64,000 bases of DNA from Zerene cesonia (GCF_012273895.1 NC_052107.1:3720001-3784000), one strand, 5' to 3'; numbered from the stretch's first letter, positions 12,069 to 26,000 are shown. The notes: generated by a model not told the origin, from the letters alone. Translations and numbers: made by a program.

Positions 12069-12562
12069 TAACTGTAGACGACGGTAAATTAGCTGGGATC
12101 GATGCTGACGTCTTTTGCATTGATTTCTATGATATATTATTACTTTTCCTTACTATATCGACAACACAATTCACGAAGTAGGTACTTATAATAAGAACGA
12201 TAATCATCGGAAACCTATGGCTCAACAAAATGAAATTATCGATTTTCATTGGTCTGGTTCTTTAAAAAACTTTATTTTATTGCAGGCGTTGTTTATCATA
12301 ATGAACGGACGTTTCATTTTCAGTAAAACCAGAAGGTCGATGATTAAGTTTTTCGTCCACATAGATGCCAATTATTTTGACCTCAGACATTGTTTCTCTA
12401 TTATCTGGTTTAATAGTTATTTGAAGAAATGAGTGAAGTTTTTAATTTGATAATATATTATTTGTAACTTCGCTTAAGTGAGATTATTATCTATATATAT
12501 AATAGTTCATAATTGTGAATGCAGGTGTCGAAAGATGGTCGAAAAAATACAATTATATAGAA

Positions 12563-12633
12563 CTAGCTGCGCCCCTTGGTTTCACCCACGTAAGTCTGTA
12601 TCCCGTAGGAATATCGGGATAAATTGCCTATGT
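12563..12633 (-). mobile_element. Helitron 3' fragment, group A
   Basis: Terminal CTAG (12563-12566), GCTGCGCCCCTTGGTTTCAC and ATCCCGTAGGAATATCGGGA are present. The 5' part of the element is missing. Confidence 0.65.
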
Positions 12634-12639
12634 AGATAA

Positions 12640-14230
12640 TACAGTGTATAAATAATACGTAAGTACATAATAAGTCCAATTGGTCAAATGGTTCTCTTGG
12701 TAAAATGATCTGGGTCAATCTGCGGGAGTCTTCAAGTTCTTGATTAATAATTAACTAATTAACACATTTCAGGGGATCAGATTGTTGATTAAGTTTTCGC
12801 TAACATGTATACAAATTATTTGGCTTCAGACATTCTGTCTACGAGCATTGAGTTCGCACCATTGATTGTTATTTATTTATTCAAACACTTTATTGTGCTG
12901 CCAACAAAATACAAAAACAAAAACAAAACTTATACTTAAAAAAATAAGAAGATACAGCACAGAAGGCGGCCTTATCACTTATAAGTGATATCTACCAGGC
13001 AACCAACAATAACCAATTGTAATGTAGGGATGGAATGGAATATGGGTAAATTGGTCTCTCTACTGAATACGGCTAAATTAAATCTTATTCGGGAATATCG
13101 CTAGTTAAACAGCATATACAACAGATTGCAAAAGAATCAGTTAAAAAATTTAAATTATTAGTTTTTCAACAATATCACGCAATGTTAATACAAACTGTGT
13201 TATGTATATATATTCTATTCTTGTTTAATTCATAATTTTATTATGAATATGAGCTAATTTAAAAGATTTTTTAATTGCACTATCTAATATATGAGACGGG
13301 CATGACATGCATTCTTTGGACAAGGTTACATGGTTATTTATATTCTATTTCTATTTTAGTCTACTTTATTTTCGTTTGAAGAACATTTTAAGCTTTATTA
13401 TATTAAATTTGTAACCGGGTTCCTTACCGATTTATTTTTGGTGATCTGATCATAGAATTTAATAAATCTTGTGAAAATACTGCAATTGCCATCAAACTTA
13501 CATAGGAACTTTAAAAATATTATCCATATCTGCGTATTCGTAAAATCTGTATGTGAATCTTCTAAGACTGTATTTATATTATTTGAGAGGAGAGGAGAAG
13601 AAGAAGAAGAGATTGCCGTGGGTGAGAACTAATACCAATATAACGCATGAAAATCAAAATTAAAACTTAATATAAACACATATTGTTGTGTTTCGCATAA
13701 CTTATTTAAACATACAAGCAAAAATTAAATTAAATATTTAAAAATATAATTACCAAAATTCATGAGGATCATATTTTAAGTTGTGGATTTATGACAGATA
13801 TATACAAGCGTATTGCTCCCTATTTTGTAGTTTTATGTATGTATGAGAGTTCTGTTTGAACCATGGGAACCGAAAAATTAATCTCTATACATGTAAGGCA
13901 ACAGGTCATTAACAAAATCTCTTTTGTGGATTTTTTTTCGTGAAAAAAAAGTAAATTGGTTAACGTATTTGACACATTTGGTTATCGTAGTGTGTTTCTT
14001 TTTTCATTCTAATGAACATTAACTTAGTTAATTTAAATCAAATACATTAACACGCTTCTTTGTCGCCTACATAAATAATTAATTAAAGGTTTTTTTTTAT
14101 GAGTCACTGACCATGAACTCTACGCAAACTTTTATGGCTACTACTATGCTACTATCAAAATTACTATTTTATTCATAAATCAATCAATTGTCAATATCAG
14201 TTATGTTTTATTTTATATGTCTTATATATC
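12640..14230. other. no gene seen
   Basis: AT-rich intergenic DNA with the GA-rich microsatellite only. Confidence 0.5.
13585..13613 (+). repeat. short GA/GAA-rich microsatellite
   Basis: GAGAGGAGAGGAGAAGAAGA followed by AGAAGAGA. Confidence 0.7.
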
Positions 14231-14231
14231 T

Positions 14232-14496
14232 TCAGGGAAACGGGCCTCCTTTGAGGGTTCAGGCCCTTATCCACCATGCTGGCCAAGTGCGGTTTGAGGG
14301 ATGTCACGTGACATCGAGCTTTTGTATCTTCGGACATGTCGGTTTCCTCAACAATGTTTTCACCGTTTCGAATAGTGGTGATATAGTATGGGTAATCGTA
14401 GTGTGCAGATAAAATTAAATATTAAATTTTGTTTCGTTTCGAACCCCCCATTTTTTTATAGAAGTCCGAGGTCCTGACCACTGAGCCACTATTGCT
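14232..14496 (-). mobile_element. tRNA-headed SINE, family 2
   Basis: On the - strand: AGTGGCTCAGTGGTCAGGAC (box A), GGGGGGTTCGAAACGAAAC (box B), then TTGAGGAAACCGACATGTCC, CCGCACTTGGCCAGCATGGT and GGAGGCCCGTTTCCCTGA as the tail. Head and tail are both well preserved. Confidence 0.75.
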
Positions 14497-15749
14497 TACT
14501 ATTTTATTAGCACGAATTATTATTCAGCATTCATTTTTAGGCTTGGTTGTCACACAAACTCTTAAATGATAAAAAAAGAAATAATTCCTTTTAGTCAACT
14601 TCAATCCATATAAAACGCTACAACATTTAGTATAATATATATATCGGAGTCATCTAAATATAAGGTGAATTATTAAAAATTCAGAAAAGAATATTTTAAT
14701 TTCTTTTTTTTTGCCAAGGAATATTTTTGCGGCTTTTTTTTAATTATTTTTTACTTTGGTCATGTCTAAGGAGAGAGTGAAGAGGTACTTCTAGGGAAGC
14801 GCGCTCCACGAGATAGAAGTTAAGCGCTTTCCTATTACAAATAAAAAAATGTGCTATATATATTTAGGATCGAAAGATATCAAAAAACTGTTTCAATTGT
14901 TCTAATAATGTTAATTTATCATTTTGAAATTTTGTCGATGAAAAATAATTGAAAAATCTTTGTCATTGGAACCCTAAAAACTGTCCATCTGATTTCCCAT
15001 AAATAATTGTTTTATCGCTTATAAATATTTATATATAAACTCACCTAACTAGATTCTAATCTTTCAAATAAATTGTTATATTGGCTGAGAAACATCAGCT
15101 ATATTAATATATCTTATCGCGAAGCTTTAAATAACGTTAGAGAATAATTATTATTGCACAATAATTTCAAGAAATATGTAAGTATATACAAATATAATAA
15201 TATGCTTATATGACACAATTGTCGTCAATAACAGATAAGTAGTAAACACAAAGTAAGCTAAATATAACCTGTACCTAAAACTTCCATTACCTAAATTAAG
15301 AAATTAATATAATTAGGTACTGTTTTAATTGTATTAATCGTCTAGGCTACAGGCTGTCTATTTGAAAACAAATTTCTTAAATATTGAAAGAGGTCAATTG
15401 AAACCAGCAAAACAAGCGAATTAAACCTTTCAAAATATCTGGTTTCGCTTGATGCTTAGGTATTTAATTTAGTGTCGAATAGGCCTACACACCGTATATG
15501 GAAACCAATAATTATAGTAGCAATCTGGTCATTGCTCGATTAATTTTGTCTGGGAATCTTAAAAATTACTGGGAGTGGCAAATCGCGAGAGGATTAATTA
15601 AGCACTAAACTGCGAAAAATATACTATGACAGACAATTAGATAAGAATGCGTAAAAATATAGCTACCAAACGAATTGGTGGGTAAAATTGGCTCTCAATG
15701 TACGCAAAGAAAAAATACAGCTACTAATTAAGACATATATAATCCTATT

Positions 15750-15920
15750 ATCTTACTAATATTATAAATGCGAAAGTTTGTAAAGATGTGTGTGCGTTTG
15801 TTGCTCTGTCACGCAAAAACTACTGAAGCGATTGCAATGAAATTTGGTACGTATACAGCTGGACAACTGGAATAACTTATAGGTAACTTTGACGCGGGTG
15901 AAACCGCGGGGCGCAGCTAG
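15750..15920 (+). mobile_element. Lep1-type Helitron, group A, with internal deletion
   Basis: Begins ATCTTACTAATATTATAAATG and ends GGGGCGCAGCTAG. The TATCCCGATATTCCTACGGG segment before the 3' hairpin is deleted. Confidence 0.82.
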
Positions 15921-16363
15921 TAGTTCATAAAGCGAATACTTCAAAGCGTTTTTGTTAGTAATGAACAAAGTTAAGAAACTAAGAATGCACGATGGCACGT
16001 GTTTCCACCTTTTGTCTATTTCCATTTACATTTCTATGCGAATTTTTCTCTTATGCTTACAACTACAGCTTAAAATTATATTTATATTAGTACAAGCGAT
16101 CCACGTGCATAAAAAATAAAACTTTGATAAATTGAACTATGATAACGATTGTTTTAACCTTTTATTAGCTTATCGCCTTAATATACGCTCATAAGAATAT
16201 TATTTACATAGATATTAGATATTTTTTATAAAGAAATTTTATACTATTGCGCAAGTATATTTTAACTAATCGTGGATACATACCCGTACCGGTTTATCGT
16301 ATAGAATGGTTTATTAAGGTATTTTTACCTACTATTAGGGTTCATATTTATTTTATACTTTAA

Positions 16364-16530
16364 AGCATTCAAATGTTTTATAAATGAGAAATTTTTGCAG
16401 AAGAAGAAAAATTAAATTCTCAATTTTGGACGACTTGGTCATTCTGTTCCGTGCCAACGCCTGACCTCTCGGCCATCAGCTATCCCGCCTCAGTAATCGA
16501 ATTTCTTCGAGAGCCTAAGGTTCGGTTCTT
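16364..16530. repeat. degraded relative of the tRNA-like snap-back element
   Basis: Shares AAAGCATTCAAATG and TTTATAAATGAGAAATTTTT with the left part of the intron 4 element, and carries the reverse complement of its box A (CCTCTCGGCCA) near 16470. The long inverted repeat and box B are not recognisable. Here the tRNA-like part lies inverted relative to the shared flank. Confidence 0.5.
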
Positions 16531-16939
16531 AAAATTCATATTTTTTACGGTATTTATAGTGATGCGAATAATTTTATTTGTTGGTGTTCATTTAATGTAG
16601 TTATTTGAAATAACAAAAATTTAAACAGAGTCCAACGGTGGTAGTTATCTTTGGTAGAAACAACATTAAGTGAACTCATTATGAATTAAACTAATTCGAG
16701 GACAAAGGTCAAAACTTTGCAAAGAACTTAAGTTTTATCAGGATATACGTTAGAAGAATTATAAATAAATATAAACGTGTAATTAACGTATACGTAACGT
16801 ATAATTAAAAAAATATATATATGTAAGAAATTTTGAAAGAGTATATTATTCAATATTTCTTTAAAACGACTTTCTGGGATAAATTATTATCTACTGCTTA
16901 CGACGCAAGCTAATGAAATCCTTCCTAATAATATAATCG

Positions 16940-16968
16940 ATAAATTGGATGGGACCCATCCAATTTAT
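16940..16968. repeat. perfect 14-bp palindrome, one-base centre
   Basis: ATAAATTGGATGGG, then A, then CCCATCCAATTTAT. No match to the transposon ends listed here. Confidence 0.8.
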
Positions 16969-17786
16969 AACCCTGCCAACCGTTGCTTAACATCGATGTT
17001 TTAAATGGATGTTATAGCGGTAATAGAAATGTATCATATCTGATAATTTAAACAGTCTAACTGTCACGGTTTATATTTTACCATTTGTTTACGGAACCCT
17101 TGTAAAATTAACTTGAATAAAAAAACAACTAATATGAAAACTAAATATCAAAATGAAACACGTGAAATTAAAATAAATTAACATAATTAATATAAGCGCT
17201 ATTCACTCACCTATTTAAAACCAGGGTAATTTATTTTAACTGTAGAGACTACGTATGTAGTAATCACCAAGTAGGTAGTACTTGTAGGTTGTACCTAACA
17301 GCTATTAGACTTGGCTGGCACCGACTTCAATAAATGATTGGATAGGACGTGAAACAATAATATGGTTATATATTTTTCATGTGTTTAAGTATTGGTGATT
17401 TTAAAGTCGGCTTTTTTACATATTTATCACGAATTTTATTTTTTAAATATTTTATTTTTTAATTTTTTTAAATTTATTTATAAGCAGTACATATGAGTCA
17501 CTTGTCAAGAGAGCCTGGGCCTAGGGCTGTTCTTAGGGGTCTTGAGCTAGGGGGATCTCTAAAATCATTAGACAGTTGTTTGACGGACAGTTCATCGGTT
17601 GACCCGTTCGAAAGGATATCCCGGGATCCCTCCTACTATATACTTCTATTCTACTATATGCTTGATGTTGGCAACCGTTAAGGTTTTAGTGGGCTAAGTC
17701 CCACAAGAACTACTTTTTCCCCCAAAAGCACCGCCCATCAATATTTGTGTGCAAATGGATTTCCAACTTTAGTGTATAGAAGTATA

Positions 17787-17886
17787 GAACTGGGAACACT
17801 AAGGAAACGATACGGGCCTCTGGCTCCTTCTCGATCAACGAAAAACTATAACATAACATGCTTCTATTTCACGTTGATCTTCTATG
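17787..17886 (+). repeat. possible decayed family R fragment
   Basis: GGGCCTCTGGCTCCTTCTCG and CATGCTTCTATTTCACGTTG resemble the middle of family R. The surrounding sequence does not. Confidence 0.3.
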
Positions 17887-18283
17887 GGAAATTCATCCAT
17901 CCATATCCATCCATTCCATTCCATATCGCTTTGAATAATATTATGTATATTTTACATTCAAGAGATTGAAACAAGTGAAGGTATTTTTGGAAAAATAACA
18001 ATAATGATAATCTGTACTTGTTACTTTTCTTAGAGGGTAAAAATAGTAAAACGAGGAATCTCATAACTTCATTATATTAGGAAAAAGTTAATCCACGTTA
18101 TTTACTAATATTTTCCCTGATTACTCTTCTAAAAATGTACAAAACATAGACATTTCATTAGGCATGTTTTATTTATATATGGATTTATTTTAGAGATAAT
18201 ATTTTTATTGGATTTTTTTTTATACTTATGTCTAAATAATTTAATATTATTTATAACAGGATATAATGATTATTTTTATATAA

Positions 18284-18533
18284 TAGCAACTGAGCTGGTG
18301 GTTGGCCTGATGGTAAGCGATCACCACCGCCAATGAACAACAAACATTTGCAGAGATAAAGGAAATACAGAAAGAAAAAAAAACGATTGATGACGAGGAC
18401 AAAGGAATAGACAGGGAAGCGTGAGCCGCACGAAGCATGCCACTATATCGTGCCCGTCTTCTGTCGAGGTGTGGTATCTTCCCCGGTGCGAGATGGCCCC
18501 ATTCGTGCTGAAGAGAGCTCGATTCCCACATCC
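18284..18533 (+). repeat. interspersed repeat family R, copy 3
   Basis: AGCAACTGAGCTGGTGGTTG, ATGGTAAGCGATCACCACCG, ACAGGGAAGCGTGAGCCGCA, TTCCCCGGTGCGAGATGGCC and GCTCGATTCCCACATCC follow the family order, with some internal loss. Confidence 0.7.
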
Positions 18534-18539
18534 CATAAA

Positions 18540-20390
18540 CTAGGAAAAGGATAGCATAAAATCAATCCGTTGTGACACGAAAGATAAACAAGTTTGCCGG
18601 GTCAGCGTGTATAAAGAATTCAAAATCAAGAACAAGCTATCGTTGTAGGTAGGGATACTGCCGATTTTGCGGGAGTAATGACCTGCCCCTATAATCCTCG
18701 CTCGAATCGTGCCGATGCATGATACCTTTTATTTAAACGTTATCCGAGTTTGAATGAATGTAAAACACTGATCTTATTCATACCATAAACTAAAAAAGTA
18801 TTATATAAAATTTTAATATTCATACTTTTAAGATTAGTCTGAATAAGAACTATTTATAGCCACAGATGTAAATTCCAACATTTGCAAATATCAATATATT
18901 AGTAACAACTTAAAGGAATGTTTATGGTTCTCAGCTAAGCTTGGAAACACGTGTGAAATGGAGTTTATACCTTATACATATATATACATCAACTTAAATG
19001 AATCATCATCTTACAAATTTTGAATAAAATTTCAGCAAGTAGCAAAATTATAAATGAAATGCAATACAAGTGATAATTATAACAATATAAAATGAGTGGT
19101 ACTTATTTAAACATCAAAATAATAATTATTGCGCATTTGTAAACTTTTATCAATGATACTTTAATATTTTTAGTAAATTTACTAATTTATTGTCATAGCA
19201 AGCCGGAGTATTATATTATTATTCATTATAATATTGTAAGCTTTAAAAAGTTTATAGAAAATCCTATTATCATAATATTGTAATAACAAATCCGAGATTC
19301 CAAAACTTGATACATGTAAAATTACATCTAGGATCCAAAATGAGTCAAAAAGAATAAAGTAATGCTCATTTAAATAAAATGTTATCGGTTAATTTAGGAA
19401 TTCCATCAATCCTGTAATATATTTAAATTAATTTTGACTTTATCGATACAATTTTAAACTGAATATTCATAACGAAATAGATTATAGAAATTGTAGAGGT
19501 AAAGGGTGTATTTATCACTTGTGTTTTAAATTCTTGCTATGTATTATGGGATCTTAATCAAATTTAAAGATGCACTTGTACGAGCTGTCCTCAAGACTGA
19601 TTTTTTTATACATTTGTAATATGTTTTCTGGCTCGTCAGCCCTTTTGTCAACGCTATCAAAATCCTCTCATACCAATATTATCAACTTTTTTTTTCTAAA
19701 AGTCGATTATCTCTGTCTCTCGCTATGTTCGCTTAGTGCCGCGCTCTCGGGCCGCGGTTCGCAGTCAACGTAACAGGCTCGTCGCTCCATTATGCCGACC
19801 TATTTTCATTGATTTGTTCATTGCAAAATTTCTCCATTGAATATCCATACTCACGCTCTAGGCTATCTCTATAACAAATTTTACATTTGTATTCACAATT
19901 ACTTTTACTTATATATTAATTATTGATTTATAAAATCAAATTCAAAATATTCTTCAACAGATTATTCAGAAAGCATGGCTGACTCGTTTTTTGAATTTAT
20001 TTAACTTTTATTTCTCAAAATGGGATAAAGGATATCATATAAATTTTGAAATTGATGAGACGGGATGATAAGATAAATTCATTACAATACATTAAAATAC
20101 ACGTTATTAAATTTTTATTATAGTGGTCATATTTTCGAAGGACCTGATTATTTCTTAGATAACAATTAGCGATATGCTCTAACAGCTTTTAAATCATATG
20201 TATTTTGGAAAAATTGTCATATAACATTAGTGAGATATATTGATATTGTATTCGTGAAAATAGCAGAATTATTAAAAATCTAATTCAACAGTGACTAGAA
20301 GCACTGTTTGATACACCACTGAAAACTAAAGGCAAATTTTTCAAGCTAGGACAGAAATCTAGTCTTTATTGTAATCAAGTATTTTTGATG
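18540..20390. other. intergenic with one GC-rich patch
   Basis: A GC-rich patch at about 19700-19790 (TGCCGCGCTCTCGGGCCGCG) stands out from AT-rich DNA. No exon or promoter can be defined. Confidence 0.45.
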
Positions 20391-20396
20391 TCATAT

Positions 20397-20702
20397 TGGG
20401 TAACTACACTGGTGGTCCTTCTGATGGTAAGCGATCACCATTGCCCATGTACATTGGCAAAGATAGTGCCTCTGCGAAAGCGTTACCCGATTTTACGGGG
20501 TAGGGGATAAAGACAGGATGGACGTCTGCCTTGAATGGACTGGGAAGAATGAGGAAAAGTAAACGGCCCTCCGGCTCTACAACTCACCATAAGAAACACA
20601 GTAACATGCTTCTATTTCTCGTCGGTCCAACGGGGGGGGGCGTGATACTTCCCCGGTGCAAGCTAACCCAATTGCGTGCCAAAGCATGCTCGACTCCCAC
20701 AT
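20397..20702 (+). repeat. interspersed repeat family R, copy 4
   Basis: CTGATGGTAAGCGATCACCA, ATAGTGCCTCTGCGAAAGCG, CGGCCCTCCGGCTCTACAAC, TTCCCCGGTGCAAGCTAACC and GCATGCTCGACTCCCACATT. Full length, with a G8 run inside. Confidence 0.72.
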
Positions 20703-21130
20703 TAAGTAATTACTAATATATTTGCAAAGAGAGAAATAAATAAAAACTTGGATATTTGCCTCATTTTTCTGTCCTTATGTAGGTTCATTTTTAATAAAAC
20801 TGTCCATATTTTAGAACCAAGTTTTTGTACGGCTGAAATTACGATTGGACTTCTCTTTGTAACTAGGAAGAGGCGTTCCACAGACACTCACAGTCTCGGT
20901 ACAGTTGTACAAACTTTAAATTTAAAGCTGAGCTTTAAACTAAGTACGGAGACTAATTATCTCGCTGCTTAGGTTGGGCATCTTAAAATCTCAGCAACCT
21001 TCCATTAAGGCTACGTTGTAGGATAATATTTTGATGTAATAAAGTCGACAACATACATCGAGACACTGAGTGAAATGGTGAGTTGTGGAAACATTACTGT
21101 GTGAGTTTATTTTTTATCTATGTGTTTATA

Positions 21131-21687
21131 GTAGGGGAGCCCAAGAGGGGATTTTGGAATGTACTCGAGCGCGTCAGATTATTATAAGGGAAGGTACCTT
21201 ACCTATTACTAAGTACCTCCAGAAAGTATGAGCAGCAGATATTGGTGGGTGCGCTCACAGGAGCCGCAGGAAATTAAAAAATGTCGATAATTCTCTAAGG
21301 TTACGCTCAAATTGTCAGATTAGCGAAATTTGGATTTTTTATGGTGTAAATAACCCGTAATATCTTCATCTGACGCGCTCGAGTCATATTTTTTTTATAT
21401 TATACATTTTATTCGTAGCCACGAAATTTCCACATAAATCGTAAGAATAAGCTATATTTTTTTTCAGTGATATACCAGAGCATTTAAAATATCAAAATCT
21501 AGTGCTTGAGTATTTCCACAGCCCCCCTTTTCTTTTATAATTAAAAAAAAAAATCAAAATCCTTTTTCCATCGCTAAAATTGAAAACCCTATAGGACTTT
21601 TTTTCTTGCTATCGCATAATCTGCGAATTCCAATAGGTTTCTGAAACGCTCGAGTAAATACACATTTAGCATCTTGGGCTCCCCTAC
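21131..21687. mobile_element. 557-bp non-autonomous DNA transposon (MITE) with TA target duplication
   Basis: The ends are a perfect 16-bp inverted repeat, GTAGGGGAGCCCAAGA, flanked by TA on both sides. A subterminal motif CTCGAGCGCGTCAGAT (21164-21179) recurs inverted at 21368-21383 and, degenerate, at 21641-21654. No open reading frame of note. The TA duplication suggests a Tc1/mariner-related source, by analogy only. Confidence 0.75.
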
Positions 21688-22371
21688 TATTATTTCTATG
21701 AGTTCATTACTTCCTTTTTAAACGAATGAAGTTTGGTTGTCGTTGGCACTAAGTTTTTTATTATTTATGACGATCAAATCATTCCCCATAAGGAATATAT
21801 AATAAAGTCCCCTCCGCTCATTTATGAATGCGCATTCTTTTCTATTATTTAATATGTACAATAAAAATTGTGATACCTACGTATAATTGATATAAATCTT
21901 TATGATTGACCAAATTTTTATACTATACGTAAAATATTACAATTTATTATGAGTCTCAAGAAAACCTTGTTGTCTTATTCAAATATAACAAGACCGTGCA
22001 GCAAAAATGTTAAATAGTGTAACTTTTAATCACGAAAACCTTTAAGAGCAGACCTTATATGTTTGTGAGTCAAGGAAGACAACATTTAGGCATAAGGTGG
22101 CATATGTAAGCTGTCACAGTGGAACAGTTTTCCAATAAATTGTTATATAGCAGCGTAACTCTAATACGCACACTAGTTAAAAGTATTTAAACATTAATGC
22201 TTTATAGATATGAGATAGCATAATTGGTTGGAATTAAATACCTATATACATATATATATATATTCCTTTGGATTCCTTTCAAAAGAGGTCGAAGATAGTA
22301 ATTGAATAAGCCAGACATGTTATCCACTATTAATCGTGGTGAATAACGAGTAAATTCAGGAGATTGTTTTT

Positions 22372-22456
22372 TCAACCGACTTCAAAATAGGGAGGTTCTT
22401 GACTTTATCTTTTGTGCTTGTGGGTGGACCCAAGTCGAGTACAATTTCATTTCAAA
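22372..22456 (+). repeat. possible CCGACTTCAAAA-type repeat fragment
   Basis: TTTCAACCGACTTCAAAATA, GGAGGTTCTTGACTTTATC and TGTGGGTGGACCCAAGTC. A similar start is seen at 53338 (TTTTCAACCGGCTTCAAC, AGMO intron 8). Confidence 0.35.
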
Positions 22457-22889
22457 TGTAAATTTAAAATATTAATTCCGACGTCGCTAATTTTTTCCAA
22501 AATAATTTATTAAAATCAGATTACATTTTTAAAACAAAAAATACGTATGTTAAGATTGCTAGAGACAGGTTTTTATATGATTTTTATAATTCTCCCACGA
22601 GAATCAGGCAATCCAAAATGTTCATTTTACCAACTAGAATAAAGAGGCAGTCATTAAATTATGCGGTTGATCATTAACTATATTAGCGCCTTGAATAGCA
22701 TTTGTTATTAAATGACACCTTATATTATAATATCATGTTTTCGAAATCAAATTGCAACGAAACCTAATAGGTGTTACACCAACGCATACTAATGCAGAAG
22801 TCTCTTTTACTTCGATACATAATTAACATAGATTCAATCATGTCTATGATTCGTAAGATAAATTAACTTAGTTTTTATCACATTGTACT

Positions 22890-23098
22890 TCATACTAGTA
22901 TTATAAATGTGAAAGTTTATTTGTTTAGACGTATGTACGTCAATCACGCTGGACTACTGAACAGATTTTGATGAAATTTGGTATACAGACAGGATATGAG
23001 CTGACTTGGGTGATAGGATACTTTTTATCCCTATTAAATACTCCCTTGGGATGAAACAGGAATCTTGATATTCGGACGAAGCCGGGACGAGCGACTAG
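22890..23098 (+). mobile_element. Helitron, group B, full length
   Basis: Begins TCATACTAGTATTATAAATG and ends GACGAGCGACTAG. Contains TTTGGTATACAGACAGGATA and ACTCCCTTGGGATGAAACAG. Confidence 0.8.
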
Positions 23099-23099
23099 T

Positions 23100-26000
23100 A
23101 GGTTATAATTTGAAAACATTTCTTCTAGAGTAAGAAAGCATATAAGACATATTGTACCAGTTTCAACTATTCCAACGAAAAATATATTTTTTTTTATTTA
23201 TACTAGATTAGCTACATACGTATTATATATTTAAAATAATTACAGACCTTATCAAATGGCATCCGCTTGCAAAATTGCCATCCATTAAGTCATTTCAACA
23301 CCTACAGATTAAGTGTGATTACTTTTAACTATTTCGCATCTTCAAATAACAACTCCAAAATTCAGGTTGCACCCATTTGGCACTCGAAGTTAATAGGCAA
23401 TTTAAAAGTCATTGTATCGAAATAATAAAACGAATCTAATGGGAATAGCTCTTTGATTAATCTCACCAATTCGGTGACGTTTGGTCTATAAAAAGTTTGA
23501 ATAGGAATTGTGTGTAATACAGAGCGTTATGCTTCAACAATACTGTTACAAACAATATGTATTCAATCCAAATGTTTATTCGTTCCATATTTTATTCGAT
23601 TCCCAGGACCAGTAATAAATGTCCCAATCTGGCAGGACATAAAAGACTGAACACCCACTTATCGTGAAGTTAATTTATTAGTGAAAGGGATGTGATTACA
23701 CATATTTCATTCAAGCATTAGCGCAAATGCACTACCAGAGGACGCGTGATTTCGCTGAATGCGTATTGACGGTGAGATTAGTTGAGTATATGTCCATTAT
23801 ATACCCATATATTACTTGTATATAATTTATTACAATCGTGCAACAGGGGAAGTGTGGTGCGTATAGTTAAATATATTTAATATTTAAGTATATCAACAAT
23901 GTTGTATGTAAACTGGTCGTTGAAGTAATAAATTAAAATACAAATTATTATGGAAGCAAGTAAGGTTTCGTTAATGTTTGAGCAACAAGTCAATTTCCTA
24001 TTTCTAGAAACTGCTTGTTAAAGCTGTTTACTAAGATTACGAAAAGTATATCAAGTGTTTATATCCTGCGACTAGTATAAACAAAATTCTTATATGTAGT
24101 ACAAGGTGTGGATTTCAAAAAACAACTTTTCGATATACGATTACTGTAATCGATAGGATATATTTTCATTATATCACACATTAATACACAAATAATAGCA
24201 TTCATAACCTGTTATATTTATTAATTATAATTCGCAATACATTTACAAATAAGTTGAATTGATTAAATATATTTAGACATTGAAAACAAAATCACGTCAT
24301 AACTAAAACAACATATTTTTACTTACGATTCTCAATATTAACATGATAATTAATTAAGCAGTATGCTAAAACATTCTAACAATATACCGCGAAACTTACG
24401 ACATAGCTCACATTCTTAGACAGTTCTGTTAATACCACCCTATTTAAAACCCTCTAAGCATCCACAGTTATTAAATAAGTAACATTAAATTCGCAAATTT
24501 ATCTATCTATTGTAGGTATCATAATAAAATTGAAGAGGCCGAATTAAGATGAAAATAGTAGTAGAAAAATATAGTGGCATTGGCATTGAGCCACTATATT
24601 TTAACAGCTGGAGAGTCTAGGACCTCGAACTGCAATCGGAAAGCTGGAGGTTTGAGAACAGGTGAGCATTGAAAATATTAATTGATTTATGAATTTATCT
24701 TTACTATATAATCCACATCATAACTGCTCAAATCCGTGATGGAATACGTCGTGAGGAAACCGGCATGTCAAGGAATCAAAAGTTCGACATATTATGAAAT
24801 CTCTTATATCCTCACTAGACCTAACTGCACTTGGTCTACGTGGTGTATCTGAATTAATACCTCGTATGAAGCCAGTGTCCCTGCAAAGGGAACAAATATC
24901 GGCTCTAAAATAAATACTTCTTTATTTAAATTAAGTTCTTCAGAACGTCATTTGATTATATTAAGTATATGTATCCAAGTATATCACAATGATGTAGATT
25001 CTTAATACAGAATACAACAATATGCGTTTTGGTAAAACGTGCATTCTGAACCCAAATGCACGTTGCGTTGTACAAAATTATATGTTATTAAACAAATCTC
25101 CTAATTATTATTTTTCATACATGTGATGTGTGAGGGATACTTTTTATCCCGATAATCAGCACGATTTTCTTGGGAGAAAAAAGTAAAAGTTGAACTTTTA
25201 TTTACCTTACATAGTAATGGGTAGTCCAAAATAGATGTGACACTTAAAATATTGCAATTTATCAATATCAAGACCAAATTTTATTAAACGACTTTAAAGT
25301 AAGGAGGATTCCAAGTTATTGGCCTTAAATTTTTCTTTTCTTTATTTGCAAGTTATTCGATTACTCGAAAATGCCCAGCCCGATTTGTAAATTGATGTTT
25401 TGGGTGGAAAAAATATTTGGTTAAAAAAAGCAACATATAAACTATAAAAAATACGATGTTTTCGCTAAAATAGTACTATGGATACAAACATTACAAGTTT
25501 ATAGGATAATACATTTACACACAATTAATTAAAGGCAGCTGTCAACTAACAATATAATATATCGACATTGTTGAATTTACATTAATGTTTTTATTATGAG
25601 CACTTTTTCAAACATGACATGGCAATATGTAAATATAAGAGAATGGAACGCACATGAATCAGAAGCTTATTGTCATGAAACTGATGTGAAGGTATTCTGT
25701 TGTTGAGAATGGGTAAAAACATTTTGCCCGGAGCATTATTATACGACTAAATTATATAGGTCACACGTGGCAATTTTTCATTTTGTTATATAGGATTGTT
25801 AGATTTTTTAGGAAGATTGAAACATTTGGAAAAATAAACTATGGCAATCATGAAAGCAAAATGCAATATTGAAATAGAGTCAAAACTCTTATGAAGAACA
25901 GCTTTATATCATAAGCGAAACCGCGGGTGTACAGATTAATTTCTTACAGGATATCTTCCAGAATTAAAAAAGGTTTAACCTTAAATAATACTAAAGACAT

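Larger units (their letters stand above)
14500..18280. other. intergenic, few repeats
   Basis: Holds the Helitron at 15.75 kb, the decayed tRNA-like element at 16.36 kb, the palindrome at 16.94 kb and a short CCAT-rich stretch near 17.89 kb. No gene is supported. Confidence 0.5.
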
